From NCBI GenBank assembly GCA_015146655.1, contig VKHL01000125.1:21935-85934 (forward strand): a stretch of 64,000 nucleotides of DNA, written 5' to 3'. Positions within the stretch are counted from its first letter, which is position 1. Each line of letters starts with the position of its first letter. Below the pieces are notes generated by a model. That model was not told the origin of the DNA, did not search any database, and saw only the letters and a program-made list of their open reading frames with translations. The stretch is from Ochromonas danica (Eukaryota; Sar; Chrysophyceae; Chromulinales; Chromulinaceae). Of the stretch, positions 1 to 13,200 are shown one piece after another. The translations under genes were made by a program, and so were the position numbers.

Positions 1-1842
1 ATTCTTCTGAAAGATGTAAGAAAGTTAATCCATTGGTTAAAGCAATACATTGCTTGATAGAATTCTTAATAAAGACAAACATACTTGTAGCAGATCCATA
101 AACACTTCCATTATGACCATCTGGACGAGATAAACTTTGATTTGAATCATGATGATGACTATCTTCACCATTACTACTATTCTGAGAAGTTAATGCAATA
201 ATTGCTTGATCTTCTTCTTGTATAACACGTTGTAACATATCTTCCATATTCTGTCTTACAAAGGTAACATAACAACCTAAGAACTTATCAAAGACACCAC
301 TAATTCCACCTGAAATAGCCGCATGTGCTAATCCAAGAAATCCACTTTCTGTCTCATCTTCTTGATTTTCCATATTATGATCTGTTGGAATATACATTAA
401 CTTACTTTCACGTTTTAATCTTCGTTCAGTTTCCATTTCTTGTACACGTTGTTTAGCAACAATAGCTTCATTCTCTTTTGAACGTTTTAATTCATTTAAT
501 AAATGGAAATGTTCTGCCATTTCTTGTTCAAATCGTAAAGCAGATTGTAGAGCTTTTAATAATTGTTGTACATCAGCTTGATCACGATTTTCTAAATCTG
601 TTAGAATAAGAATCAAATGCATTTTTGTCCTTTCTACAAATTCTAAACAAAGACGCAATGCCATACGCCAATGCTTTGGGAAAATAGTTCCAAACTTTGT
701 ATCAATATATTTTAATAATCGCTTAAACCATGCCCAACGACGATCTACTTGATCTAAACCTGCATATTGTTTCTCTTGTCCAAAGAGATTATCATAAGCA
801 ATAAGTTGACTTCGAACAAAATCTTCAAAGAAAGTTCTTCTTACTTGACCTCCTAAGGCATCAATAACTGCACATGCATCACTTAATGTACGTAATCCAC
901 CTGGTAAATCAGCTACTAATAACTCTGTATCTGCTACCGTATCAATCTTTTCAGAAACTTCTTTAAAGATTTGTCTAATTTCAACAATGACTTCTTGACG
1001 AATGGCTTCAATTCGTTTAATCAAATCAGAAATCACTGGAATATGACGATAACTTTCAAAATGACTCATAAATTGTTTAACAGCATCAAATAGATTAGCA
1101 ACTTCTTTATATTGATGATCTTTTGCTAGTAATTCTAATTGATTAACTGCATTAATCAACATTTGTAATCGATTTAATGAAGTAATAGAAGTTTGTAAAT
1201 GAGTCTTTGCACAATCAAGTCGTTTAATATCAGCACAAAGATCTTGTACCATAGCTTCTGATTCTGATGCTTTAGTTTTAATATCTTGAATCTGACTAAA
1301 GAGTTCTTCAATAAATTGTTGTGCTTCTTGAATATCTTTAGAAGCTTGACGACCAATAATACTTTGATGTTGTACTGCACGTGATATTTCCTGTAAAATA
1401 AGACAGACAAGACAGACAGTGGACAAGACAGACCATCACCATCACCAAACATACAAACACAGCGTGCCAACAATGAGTGTGTGTGAGAGAGACAGAGATA
1501 AGAGAGATAGGAGAGTTATTGGACGAACTGACTCACCTCATCCAAGACAGCAATTTGTTGATCAATAGTAGAAACAAAATGATCCAAATCCTCCAAGGAA
1601 GACTCTATAAAACAACAACAACAGCAACACCTCATTAAAACCTTCTTATCAACTCATATTAATATAATACATAACTCACATAACATTCAATCATCCCCAC
1701 ACATATTGACATTGACATTCACATACTATACTAGACAGACAGAGAAACTAGGAGACAGAGACTGACCTGTAGGGAATAAGTTATTAATATAATCAATTGG
1801 ATTAAAATCCTTCCGATCAAGAGGATCTTCTAAAGGATTCAT
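1..1842 (-). CDS. VPS53: VPS53, GARP/EARP tethering complex subunit (3' part cut off by window edge)
   Basis: Vps53 is a subunit of the GARP and EARP tethering complexes, which capture endosome-derived vesicles at the trans-Golgi or recycling endosomes. I rebuilt three exons: 1767-1842, 1537-1604 and 1390 down to at least base 1, with GT-AG introns of 162 and 146 bp and reading frame kept throughout. The N-terminus reads DPLDRKDF then DYINNLFPT, followed by a heptad-rich region ([20 protein letters not shown], then [20 protein letters not shown]). This is the conserved opening of Vps53, and the helical-rod region continues to the edge with [10 protein letters not shown]. About 510 residues are inside the window; the C-terminal part lies outside. 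The 5' end diverges from the choline-transporter-like gene. The family call is firm; the start ATG at 1842 is the only good candidate. Confidence 0.92.
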
Positions 1843-2156
1843 TATGAAACTAATATCCTCTTGAGTACTATTTTTTTAGGGTGGGAAAGCAAAGCAAAGT
1901 CAAAGAAGATCTAAATTACTCATCATCCTCCATCGAGACAGACAAACATTCCATGGATAGTGATCGGAAATGAAATGCATTCCATGGAATGACCCAGCTG
2001 GCTTTCTCCTGCAGGCGTTGAATCCCATTGCATTGATTGAATGTCTAAATTGAATAAACTATCCATATATATATTAATCAAAGATCATTTGTGAATAAGG
2101 AGGAACAAAAGCACTTAATATTTTATTTTTCTTCTTTCATCTACGCTGAAAAAGAC
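1843..2156. promoter_or_regulatory. Divergent intergenic region, VPS53 / CTL
   Basis: This 314 bp gap separates two divergent start codons and must hold both promoters. It contains a TATA-rich run (about 2062-2075) ahead of the + strand gene. It also carries the palindrome ATTCCATGGAAT at 1979-1990 and a near copy at 1948-1957, a motif that recurs in other intergenic regions of this window. No gene is seen in it. Confidence 0.45.
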
Positions 2157-4349
2157 ATGGAGAATTTTGATGAATTAGAAAAAGGTCAAAATGGTGTTTC
2201 ATCTCTCTCGAAACCTCTTTTGCTAGATGAAGAGAAAGAAGAACACGATCTGTTAGGTAATAATGGTATCATCTCAATAAATCCAAGACTAAATAGTCGA
2301 ACTCGTTTAGTTCGTATACTTGACAATGATGATGATAATGATCTAGCCTTTCTTCTTCAAAACCATCACAATAATAACAAGACAACAACAAGGAAGAATG
2401 ACCAACAAACATTAGCTCTAGGAGGATATGACAAAGATGGCCATTCTGATCCTCACGGTTCAGGTGATAATAGGAACAGTACCAACGGTGTTGCTGGGAC
2501 CACTTACCCTTCCCTTACAAGTGGTGGGCACATGAGAGAGAAGTACCAAAATGCCTTCTTCGCTTTCCTCTTCCTCATCCACCTTCTTCTCATCCTGGCT
2601 ATTGCCTTGACTTATGGTGTTGTAGCCTTGAGTCATATCTCTTCACATTACCTCATCATTAAATCTACAGTCACAATCTATGACTCCTCCTATGATTCCA
2701 TGCCCAATAAGTTTGTCTTAGGCATGATGTTAATCCTTGCCTTGGCAAGTTGCTTGTCACTTGGATGGGTCTATTTATTGGATAAGACGGCATCCTATAT
2801 ATACTATACTCTCTTACTTCTTCTAGTGGGTGGAAGTACTGCGGGAGGGTTAGGACTGTTATCCATAGGTTATCCCTTCCTTGCACTACCTCTATTTCTT
2901 GTTGTTGTGGGAGCATTAGTTAGTGCTTGGATTTTTCAAGATTATATTCAATTCGCTACTCTTCATCTTCAACTTGCTTGCAGGTCAATACTTTCAACCT
3001 CTTCGACAATTGTTATCTCTCTCACGGTCTTAGCTGTGGAGAGTGTTTATTGCATAATCTGGTGTATCGCAGTCGTGGGTTTCGCCACGAATGCTTACAA
3101 GATTACAAAGGTTTTTGGTGGTAATGAATATACGTTAGATGAATGTGTCACTTATCAATATGCCAATTCTTTCAAATTGGAAGATGAATCCACTACCTTG
3201 ACTTGCCCCAGTGGGCAGATATGCCATGCTTGCTTATGTGATAATGACACTGTCTTGGTGGCTAACAGCAGTTGCTCAAATCCACGTTTCTATATTGCTA
3301 CTTTCACTATTCTCGTGTTAAGTTTGCTCTGGACACATTCTGTGGTGACTAATATTGTTCATGTTACCACAGCAGGATCTGTTTGGGAGTGGTGGAGAAA
3401 TGGGTTTTGTCGTGTGGATCAGACATTACGTTATCTAACTCGAGCATGTACCACTTCTTTGGGATCGATATGTCTGGGATCTTTGTTGTCAGCCTTATTA
3501 CGTCTCGTGAGATTGATTGTGTATGCCCTTGTTCGCTTAATTGATGACAGAAAGAGGAACGATCCTGCGCTTAGGAGATCCTCTGGAATAATCATGATTT
3601 GTCGTCAATATTTCTTGCTTGCTTTACTAGATCTCATTTCCTTCTTGGATCATTTGCTCAGTGTATTTAATCGCTATGCTTTTTGCTACCTTGCAATTGA
3701 GGAAATGTCATATCAAGAAGCTTCTGCGGCAGCATCACAACTATTTGCATCACATCAATTAACTGCGTTAGGCAACAATGACATGTTGGAGGTTATCCTG
3801 CAGTTGATTGCAGCTTCCAATGGTGGAGCTTGTATGACAGCAGCTTATCTATACTGCAAAGTCGTCAATTTGACTCATGGTTATTCCTTCTTTCTCGCGA
3901 TTGTGGGAATGATCGCTGGGTATTTGATCAGCACGATCGTCTTTGCCCCTTTGACTTCAGCTGTTGCGACCATATATATTGCTTATTTAAGAGACTCAGC
4001 AGCCTTTGAGAAAGCCCATCCAGATATCTACCCTCGTCTTCACAGAGCTTGGCAAAGACTTTTCAATCAACGTAAATACCTCTCAGAAAGTCAGCAATTT
4101 TTCTCATCAAAGGGTGGTGAAGCTGTTATGGATAAAGAAATGGAAGAAAGCGGTGCTCGCTTTGTATATCGTGGTTCTTATCAACCTACTCCTGAGCCAA
4201 CACCTTCGAACTCTAAAGTCTTTGGATTTGCTGGTACAGATGGTTGGATGTCCACTCTCGCGAACAGCATTGTGAGTATTGCAAACCGTACTAAGTCACC
4301 CGTCGATCCACTGGACCAAGATCAACAAGAGCTTCAGGGTTTATTGTAG
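2157..4349 (+). CDS. Choline transporter-like (SLC44/CTL/PNS1) membrane protein
   Basis: Probable member of the SLC44/CTL family, multi-pass transporters of choline and related substrates in plasma, mitochondrial or internal membranes. The 730-residue protein starts at the first ATG (2157); the frame is open upstream to a GTG at 2091 but has no earlier ATG. About 130 hydrophilic residues precede the first membrane segment, then roughly ten hydrophobic segments follow. The C-terminal half carries the family signature order: WTHSVVTNIVHVTTAG...WEWW, SLGSICLGSLL, LSVFNRYAFCYLAI, and a last helix pair ending in APLTSAVATIYIAYLRDSAAF. A cysteine-containing loop (about residues 330-395) with N-glycosylation sequons fits the family's large extracellular loop. 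No intron is visible. The substrate cannot be inferred from sequence. Confidence 0.85.
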   Translation: MENFDELEKGQNGVSSLSKPLLLDEEKEEHDLLGNNGIISINPRLNSRTRLVRILDNDDDNDLAFLLQNHHNNNKTTTRKNDQQTLALGGYDKDGHSDPHGSGDNRNSTNGVAGTTYPSLTSGGHMREKYQNAFFAFLFLIHLLLILAIALTYGVVALSHISSHYLIIKSTVTIYDSSYDSMPNKFVLGMMLILALASCLSLGWVYLLDKTASYIYYTLLLLLVGGSTAGGLGLLSIGYPFLALPLFLVVVGALVSAWIFQDYIQFATLHLQLACRSILSTSSTIVISLTVLAVESVYCIIWCIAVVGFATNAYKITKVFGGNEYTLDECVTYQYANSFKLEDESTTLTCPSGQICHACLCDNDTVLVANSSCSNPRFYIATFTILVLSLLWTHSVVTNIVHVTTAGSVWEWWRNGFCRVDQTLRYLTRACTTSLGSICLGSLLSALLRLVRLIVYALVRLIDDRKRNDPALRRSSGIIMICRQYFLLALLDLISFLDHLLSVFNRYAFCYLAIEEMSYQEASAAASQLFASHQLTALGNNDMLEVILQLIAASNGGACMTAAYLYCKVVNLTHGYSFFLAIVGMIAGYLISTIVFAPLTSAVATIYIAYLRDSAAFEKAHPDIYPRLHRAWQRLFNQRKYLSESQQFFSSKGGEAVMDKEMEESGARFVYRGSYQPTPEPTPSNSKVFGFAGTDGWMSTLANSIVSIANRTKSPVDPLDQDQQELQGLL

Positions 4350-5344
4350 ACACAGGGGTGGGGGTACATGATGATAATTCAATGAATACGGGAGGAATTG
4401 TAGATAAAGTAGGGGCTATATTTTACTGTGGCTCCCATCGTTGCCACAAATAACAACCAAGGATATACGGTCGGTAGAAGGAGAACATATTGACTTGCAC
4501 ACTGCTGTTATTTATTTTTTTACAATGTCATGACTATATATAGCTTAGAAGCCTTTCCGATCTTCACTTCCAACAAGTTAGTATAGTCACATTCACTACT
4601 TTTCATGACCATAATAATAAGCAGAGATGGCAATGTTGTTTCCTTGCATGTTGATCATGTCATGGCTATCTCTGTCACTTTGCTTGTGTTTTGTGTTTGC
4701 CTTCGCTTCTGCTTTGTTTGTGTGTTTTGTGCTTATAGAGAATTAGTACTGTCTGAGAGATGGCATTCAGGTGCTGCTTGACGGTGGCGCTTTGACGTGG
4801 GGAAGGTCAACAAGCAGCTTGGATTGATCCTTCCTCACTGTAATAATCAATAATTTAATGAATTGCATCTTGCTGTATTTGCTATTTCAACTCAAGACTC
4901 AGACCAATCGCTGTAGTTTGATTAATATTCTATGGACATTACCCCCCTCCACAAACATAATGACGACGTTATACTAAAATCTAACCCAACAATATCATAT
5001 GTTGGACAAGAATAAGCCTATAGGTATCACTTGGTAAACATCACAAGAAGATACGAACAGATTCAAGCTGTGTTTACAACTAAACACAAGCAATATAAAC
5101 AGTTCTTGTCTTTATTAAAAGATTCTAGAGAGATTAATTTACTAACAATCAAACTAATGCTAAACTAACACCACTTGCAAACCACAACGCGGATCTTTTG
5201 CCATTACCATTCTTCCAGATTGTACTAGTATACTGTACGAGTATCACCAGAGGGACAAGAGATCCAGATCTCCAGATTTCTATCCCAGGCAGCATGTGGT
5301 CTTGAGAAAAGCATGGATGGCATGAGCACGAGGAGGGGCAGTGC
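4350..5344. other. Intergenic, about 1 kb
   Basis: Contains no coding-like frame. The first part is the presumed 3' region of the CTL gene; the last few hundred bases upstream of 5345 would hold the topoisomerase promoter. A 74-codon minus-strand frame at 5149-5373 shows no recognisable protein and overlaps the next gene. I see no RNA gene or repeat. Confidence 0.4.
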
Positions 5345-5768
5345 ATGCAAAGCATGATTTCCAGTCGAACCATTCCAATTACTATTACTACTACTACTTT
5401 TCCTTCTTCTTCTTCTTCATCTTCTTCATCCTATCCTCTATCATTGCTTTTTCTACTCTTTCTCTTCTTCTCTTTTCATTGCACATTGATGCAAAGTCTC
5501 TACTTCTCAACTTCTTCTTCAATTTCCTTCACTAAGCCTTATTGGCCTTTACGACAACGACGTTTACAAGTTTATCTTAAACAACAACTTCTTACAACAT
5601 CATCATCAATAACAACAACAACTTCTAAGAAGAAGTCAACACTTCTAGATCATAATAATAATAATAATAATAATAATAAAGGAAAAGTTTTAGTTATTGT
5701 TGAATCACCTGCTAAAGCAAAAACTATTCAAAAATTTCTCAACGAGCAAGCAGCAGCAGCAGCCGCTA

Positions 5769-5803
<35 letters not shown>

Positions 5804-6152
5804 ACAGATGAATCTCCTTCTTATATTGTAGATTCTTGTGCTGGACATATTCGTGAGATTTCCAATGAAATCACTAATAACACATTAGTTCATACAGCAT
5901 TTTCATTACGATTATCTGATTTAGGAATTGATGTATTTAATCAATTTAAACCTGTCTATAAAGTCATTAATAGTAAAATAGAGATTGTTGAACGATTAAA
6001 AGAAGAATCAGAACATGCTTCTAAGATTATTTTGGCTACAGATGAAGATCGTGAAGGAGAAGCTATTTCATGGTATAGTCATAGTCTGATCATCATCATC
6101 ATCTCTATCATTGGCAGCATCTTTTTTCTTGTATATAATAGGATCTGAATGC

Positions 6153-6195
<43 letters not shown>

Positions 6196-9100
6196 TTATG
6201 TGCGTATATTTATATGTATGTGTGCCTATGTATTAATGTTTGTGCGTGTCTCACGTGCTGCTGTCTTGTACTCTACTATTGGACTATATGTCTAAAACTT
6301 TATTATGTGCACATGCGTGTAAAAAATGTATATGTTGGTTCTAATGCTCGGTTTTGTACTGTTTCTAATAGGCATTTGATTGATGTACTCAAACCAACAA
6401 TTCCTTATGAGGTTTGTAACATCCCCTTATCATCCTTATTATATACCACACAACTAACTTGTACAATTACTTCTCGATTAGAGAGTTGTCTTCCATGAGA
6501 TCACACAAAGTGCCATCAAGAATGCCTTTGCCAATCCCAGATCAGTTGATTTAAATCTAGTTCATGCTCAAGAAGCAAGATCTGTGTTAGATAAGTTAGC
6601 AGGTTTTACACTCTCTCCTTTATTATGGAGATTTGTTAGTGCTGGTTTAAGTGCTGGACGTGTTCAATCTTGTGGTTTGAAACTCATAGCAGAGGTAAGA
6701 CTATACCGTAGTATGATCTCATCATTATGTATTGAAGAATATGATCTGATCTGCTATTGTTATTGCTATGATTGTTTGTTGTTTTGTTGTTTGCTGTGAT
6801 AGAGAGAGAAGTTGAGATGGTCTTTTGTTTCCTCACAGTATCATTCTTTATCTGCTTTATTAACCCTCCCATCCTCATCCTCCTCATCTTCATCTGTTAA
6901 CACTATTGAAGCCAAGCTTTATTCTTTAAATGGTTTGAAAGTTGCTACAGAAAGAGATTTTGATGGAAATACAGGAGAGATTCGATCCTCTTTGACTGAG
7001 AAAGTACATGTTTTACATGGTGAAGAATGTGATCATGTAATGCAATGGTTAAGTCAAGACAACAATAAGGTGACATTTACGATTGACCAAGTACAAAGTA
7101 AGGAGATTCATAAAGTCCCTCCTCCTCCATATATTACTTCTAGTTTACAACAAGATGGAAGTCGTAAACTTGGACTTAGTCCTTCTCGTACTATGGCATT
7201 AGCACAAACTCTTTATGAACGTGGTTATATTACTTACATGCGTACAGATTCTCCAACATTATCATCTAATGCACGACAAGCATCTATTGCAATGATTACT
7301 GAACTCTATGGTAATAATTATCTTCTATCAGAGAAAGATGGACAACATGGGAATAAAGGAAAGAATAATAATACACCAAAGAATGCACAAGAAGCACACG
7401 AAGCAATCCGTCCTGCAGAAATTGAAGGACGATTTCGTCTACCAGAGACATTATCATCTGAACTTGCACCAGAAGAATTAAGACTTTATGGTATGATTTT
7501 TCGACGAACATTAGCTTCTCAAATGACATCTTCTCTATCACTCTCTGCTACAGTAACTATTCAAGCTTGTAGTGATAACAATAGTAATAGTGGTAGTAAC
7601 ACAGAGAAGCAATGGCAAGAGGCGACTTTTCGATGCTCTGAAACATCTATTGTTTTCCCAGGTTATTTAAGAGCTTTATCATCTCGTTATAGCTCAGGAG
7701 AAGCTGAAAAGAATCTATTACATAGCTTGTGTAAAGGTCAGAAACTATCGTTGAGTAAAGACTCAACCTGGACGAAGTCGTCTACCACTATGAATCAATC
7801 GTCTCTAACTGAGACTGTAGGAGAAGCTGGCGAGGTTGAAGAAGTAGTGGAAGGTAGTGGTGGAATGAGTGCTACTGGGGTAGAAGCATTAGCAGAAGAA
7901 GAGGAAGAAGAAGGAGCAGTGAGTCTATCAATGCCTGGTTTACGTAGTGTAAGCCATGATACTCGTCCTCCTAGTAGATTCACAGAAGCTTCCTTCATTC
8001 GAGAATTAGAGAAGATTGGAGTTGGTCGACCTTCAACCTATTCATATATCTTATCTGTGTTAAGAGATCGAGATTATGTTTTGGTCGACAAACAAAGTCT
8101 CATTCCTACTGTACGAGGACTACTTGTTGCTTCCTTTCTTAGTGAACATTTTTCATCTTTTGTTTCCGAAGCATTTACAGCTCAAATGGAAGAACTATTA
8201 GATGGTGTAGCTAAAGGTGAAGTAGAGAAGGCAACCTTCTTACAAAGTTTTTATTTTGGTGATGATGATAAGAAGAAGAATATGATGGAATCAAAGGAAG
8301 ATGAACTAGCAGATGATGAAGAGGTTAAGCAGACGCAGACGACGAAGAAGAAAGGTCTATTAACAGCAGTAGTTGAGTTATTAGAAGATGAGAAGATTGA
8401 TCGTCGTGATACACGTTGTTTAACATTGTCCTATCTATCTGATTTAGGGAAATTACGACTTTCTCGTAATGGTGTGCTTTTCGAAAAACATTCAATAACA
8501 ACAGCAGCAGCAGGAGATACGACAATAACGTCTTCTTCTTCAAGTGTTTCTGATAATACAGATGAAGCAAGTGATTTAGTATGGAAGTTACCGCTTGATA
8601 TGGAAAGAGATTTACGAGAGATTACTCGTGAAAAGATTACAGAAATTTTAACTTCTCAACCTTCTTTACAAGGTCGTAGTTTAGGAATACATCCTGAAAC
8701 AAATGAATCTATTTCATTACGTTCTGGTAGATTTGGTAAATATTTGGAATTACGAGAAAGTCAACAACCGCAGTTAATAGATGAAAATCAACAAAATACA
8801 AAATCAGGTCGTCAAAAGAAAGCTGTTGTTCGTACAATGTCAGTACCCTCTTGGTTGACTGAGGATACACCATTAGAAGATGTATTAGAGCTTATGACTT
8901 TACCTAAAGTCTTAGGTAATCATCCTGAGAATGAGGAAGAGATAATATCATTAGAACTCTTCTCAGGTGACCTTTGTGTAGTAGTACGAGGAGAAGAAAG
9001 TCTCTCTCAAGCAAGTATTCTTACACCAATCTCATTGAAACATTTCACTCTAGATGATGCTTTACATGTCATACAAGAAGCACAACGTAATACTGATTCA

Positions 9101-9955
9101 AAAGAAGGTAAAAGTTTATTACGTAAACAAGTGATTTCATCCTCAGATTTACGAGAATTAGGTGAATGGGAAGGAAAGAAAGTGAGTATTCAACTTGGTA
9201 GATTTGGTCTTTATCTTCGAAGTGGAAATATTGTTGCAGGATTGGGTAAATTTGATGCCAAATCAATTACACTAGAAGATGCCATTACAATCTTGACACG
9301 TAAACAAGCAAGAAAGACTAAGATGTCTTCAGCAAAGAAGGCAAAGAAGACCAAAGCAACAGCAGTAACAACCAAAACAGCGAAAGTGTCCAAGTCACCA
9401 GCTGCTAGTGCTGCTAGTGGTGTCTTGAAAGCGAAGAAAGCAACATCAACAACAAAGAAGACGAAAGCTGTCAAGAGTACGACAGGAGCGACGAAAAGTA
9501 CGACCAGCAGGAAGAAGAAGGCAACTGCTACTACTACTACGAGTGAGGAAGAAACAACGGCTAGTTTGACGTTGAATGATGATGACGTTGGAGAGGAAGA
9601 AGGAAAAGTGGTGATAGGTAGAAAGAAAAGTAAGGTGGGAGTCAGACGATCGGCAAAGAAATCAGAAAGTCTTATTGATGGTGAAGAACCAATTGTCACG
9701 CCTGACACTGTGGTTGAGGTGAAGAAACCCAAAAGAACGAAAGCATCAACAACCAAGACAACCAAGACCAAAGTGACAAGGAGAAAAACTAGCAAGGTAT
9801 CATCTGTCAATGCTGCGGAGGAAGTGGATGGAGAACATGTTGTTGGGGTAGAGCAGAAGGAAGACAAGGAAGAACAAGAGGTTCAATCGGGTGGAAAACG
9901 AAGAAGTACTAAGTCTTCCGCCATAACTACCCCATCAACTTCTTCTTCTTCATAA
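5345..9955 (+). CDS. Type IA DNA topoisomerase I (bacterial TopA type), organelle-targeted candidate
   Basis: Relaxes negatively supercoiled DNA by transient single-strand cleavage. Four exons join in frame: 5345-6072, 6372-6411, 6482-6694 and 6803-9955, giving about 1377 residues. The Toprim domain opens with [14 protein letters not shown] (Glu near 120) and continues to [11 protein letters not shown], whose final Trp codon spans intron 1. Exons 2-3 give [13 protein letters not shown] and RVVFHEIT...GLSAGRVQS, the canonical TopA order. The active-site tyrosine is in [10 protein letters not shown] (about residue 472). Two C-terminal TopA repeats are seen ([20 protein letters not shown]), followed by a Lys/Thr-rich tail of about 200 residues. 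The first about 110 residues contain a hydrophobic stretch and a Ser/Thr/Arg-rich segment, consistent with an organelle presequence; plastid versus mitochondrion is undecided. Intron 1 holds a (TG)n run. Confidence 0.9.
6155..6193. repeat. (TG)n microsatellite in topoisomerase intron 1
   Basis: Uninterrupted TG dinucleotide run inside the first topoisomerase intron (6073-6371). It produces spurious Cys-Val reading frames. Confidence 0.9.
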
Positions 9956-10249
9956 AAGAAGAACACCTTGTGCCTCTGTATATAGCCTAACTGTAATAAC
10001 AAGATAAATTAACCTATTAATGGAACGAACAGTAGAGTCAATGAACACATGCTAGTCTAGTTGTTGATGTTGTTTGGTATTGCATTACAATATTGACAAG
10101 ATATGACATCATCATAATTGCCAATTATAAGTTGAAGTACACCACTCATACCACACCTATAATAACACCAAACACAACAGCTGCTTTCTATCCGATTCAT
10201 TTCATTATTCACCTATTCGATGGACATTAACTATCAGACTCCAGACGAT

Positions 10250-13200
10250 TTACTTCTTCTTTGGAGCGACATGGCTAGGACGCATATGCTGGAAACTCTT
10301 CTTGGGCTTGTCCATGGTAGCTTTAGTTTCTTTCCCAGAAACTACGACGACAGACTGTTGCGCCACGGCAGTCTCGGCATTGAGAACAGCAGGAGCAACA
10401 ACAGGTGGAATAGATGCCTGCTGAGCTTCATTATCTGAAATCTTCAAATCTCCTTCGAAACTGTGTTCAATCTGTTTGAGTTTAGCTTCAAGTCCATCAC
10501 TGGGCTTGATAGATAAACGATGATGAGAACTACTATGATGTGCATGATCACCATCCACTGTTGGGGCAGGGATCTTCTTAGCATTGCTTAGCATTGTCGC
10601 AATACAAGGTTTTGCAGCACCAGATGAAGCAGCAGCATCAGCAGCATCAGAACCAACAATGACAGGGGTAACATCAACGGTCTTTACATCACCTTCTGGT
10701 GTTTGGGATCCAGCCAATTCCATGGCAGCTTTTGCTTTATGCAATAGATTTGTAAGATGCTCATCTCCTAGACTGACAGCACGATGCACTGCTGGCTTGT
10801 GCTCGCCACCTGCAGTGGCAGGCTTATTACTGGCTGTACGGGCAACAAGTGAATGGCTGCTTTGAGCATGGTTAACATTGACAGGATTGGCTGAAGACTT
10901 CTCTCGTAACTTTGCAGCCATGTTACTCTTTGCCTTCTGAAGTAAGACATTCAACTTTGTAACAGGTGGTGTTGGAGCTTTGGGAGGGGATAAGAAAGAT
11001 GGTGATCGATCAGAAGGGGGTGGGATAACAGGAGAACCAGAGGGCGGCACAGAAGACTGTGTGGTGATAGTTGGAGAACTTCCTTCACCCCCAGCTGAAG
11101 GAGGGGCAGGTGGTGGACAAGTAGGAGTCTCCTGACCATTTCCTTCCACAGGCCTCTTAAGTAATTGTAAGATCTTGGCTCCTTTCTCTTTACTTGAACC
11201 AAGTGAAGCCTTAACAGGTGGTTGAGCTGGTGTAGACTTTGAATAGTGTGGAATATGGGAATTCTTCGCATCTGATGAAGCATTAGCACTGTGACCTGTG
11301 CCACGGGCAGAGCTTGTATTGGAGGAGGTACTCTCTCTTGCATGTGGTAAATGCGAGCTCTTCGAATCAGAAGATGCCGTCGAGACAGAGGAAGCACTAT
11401 CTCTTTTGGCATTGCCATGGATACCCAATTGATGCTTTACCATACGAGTTGCAGCTCCTTTATCCAAGATAGAAGTTGTTGTTGTTGTTGTTTTGGATGT
11501 CGCAGTATGAGAATGAGAAGAAAAGGAAGAGTTAGCACTACTGGGCATTGCAGGAGACACTTCATGATGATGATGCTGTGATGCAGCTGCGGATGTGGTT
11601 AAACCATGTTTTTGAATAGTGATGACACGAGGAGGCTGAGCATTAGAAGACTGTTGATGGTGTTGATGTTGTTGTGGCTTATTCAATCCAATGGTTAGCG
11701 CTTGTTTTAAAGCTGCTGTGGCTTTGGAAGCAGTCGTATGAGAACCACTCGAAGCTGAAGCGGTAGTAGAAGTGACTTGTACATTTGGTTGGAATGGTTC
11801 TCGTCGAGAAGGAATAGTAACCCCAGCTAAAGCAGCTAGCTTAGCTAATCCACTTCCATCAGATGGCTTCCTTTTCGCAATTAAAGCTAATATTTCTGTC
11901 ATATCTGAAGATTGAAAGAGTTCATCTAATCCATCATCACCTTCCGCTTCTCCTTCGACTCCACCACCATTACAATCATCATAGTTCACAACGAGGTCAT
12001 TAGCATTTTCAAGTACTTTATCTAAAGCAGCATCTTTACTAGCAACTGTACCACTTGCGATAACAACAGTAGTACTGGAAGAAGACATTCGTTTATTACT
12101 ATTGTGACCATTACTACCAAAAGACTCCCTTGACTTAGTAGAGGTAGATGTAGATGAAGCAGTTGCTTTCTTGTTCGCACTTGAAACAACTGCAGACGAA
12201 TTTAATAACAACAAATCAGACCATGCACAAAGACGTCCACGAAATGGTGAACATCCTCCTTGTAAATTCTTTCCACCCATAAACTCTTCATCAAAGATAA
12301 CATCAACAAAGCGACCTTCATGGTGTATAGCGACTACTGTTCCTTTTAATCCTAAAGGAACACCTAAACAACTTAAATTCACGATACGATCACCTAATGC
12401 AGGTTCAACAGAATTAAACGTTAAAGCAAGATCATTGGCTGTACGATGAAGATTGCAATAAAGATGTTCCAAACGAATTCCACGAACAGTTAGAGTACGA
12501 TATCCTTTAGTCTGATTTAAAGTTGTATGAACATCTGCAGCACGTTCAATTGCTGCCATAGCTTCTCTAGATAATGAAGTTGTCGTTAAAGGACTACGAG
12601 GAATATGAAAGAAAGGTTGACTTTGCATCCAACGAAGAATAGGATCAACTGTATTTTCCTTTGTCAATTTATTTGAATTGACTAAGCCTTTACGACCACC
12701 ACTACCAAAAAGATCAGAAATCTGATAGACAGGTTGATGAGGAAGTTGTTGTAAAGCTTGGAAGACATGAGGAAAAAGAGATAAATATTCAGCTATAAGA
12801 AGAATTGCTTTGGAAGAATATTCCCAATAAATTGCATCTTTTTCAAACCCTTTTTCAGCAAGTTTTTCATCTTGACTTAGGATACCAATAATATCCACAC
12901 TATCTTTAGCTTGCCAAGCATTACGACTATGAATTGGTACTCCAATAACACTAGGTGTACTGTTGTTTTGTTTGGGTCCTTTCCTACCAGCAGATGCTGC
13001 TGCCCCGGGGGCATTATTAGATTCTACACGTCGAACATAACCTAACAACTGATACATGCCATTACGTTTAAGATTTAAGCCAATATCTAAACGACCAGGT
13101 TCAATAAGAATACTTCCTGCAATCTTTCCTAATAAACTTGGACTAATCTGTAATAATTGACAACAATCACGTGTACCAAAATATTCTTCTTGAACAGAAG

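Noticed and set aside
5149-5373. 74-codon minus-strand frame upstream of the topoisomerase
   Set aside because: No motif, overlaps the topoisomerase leader, and lies in presumed promoter DNA.
9211-9867. 218-codon minus-strand frame
   Set aside because: Antisense of the Lys/Thr-rich topoisomerase tail; no independent features.
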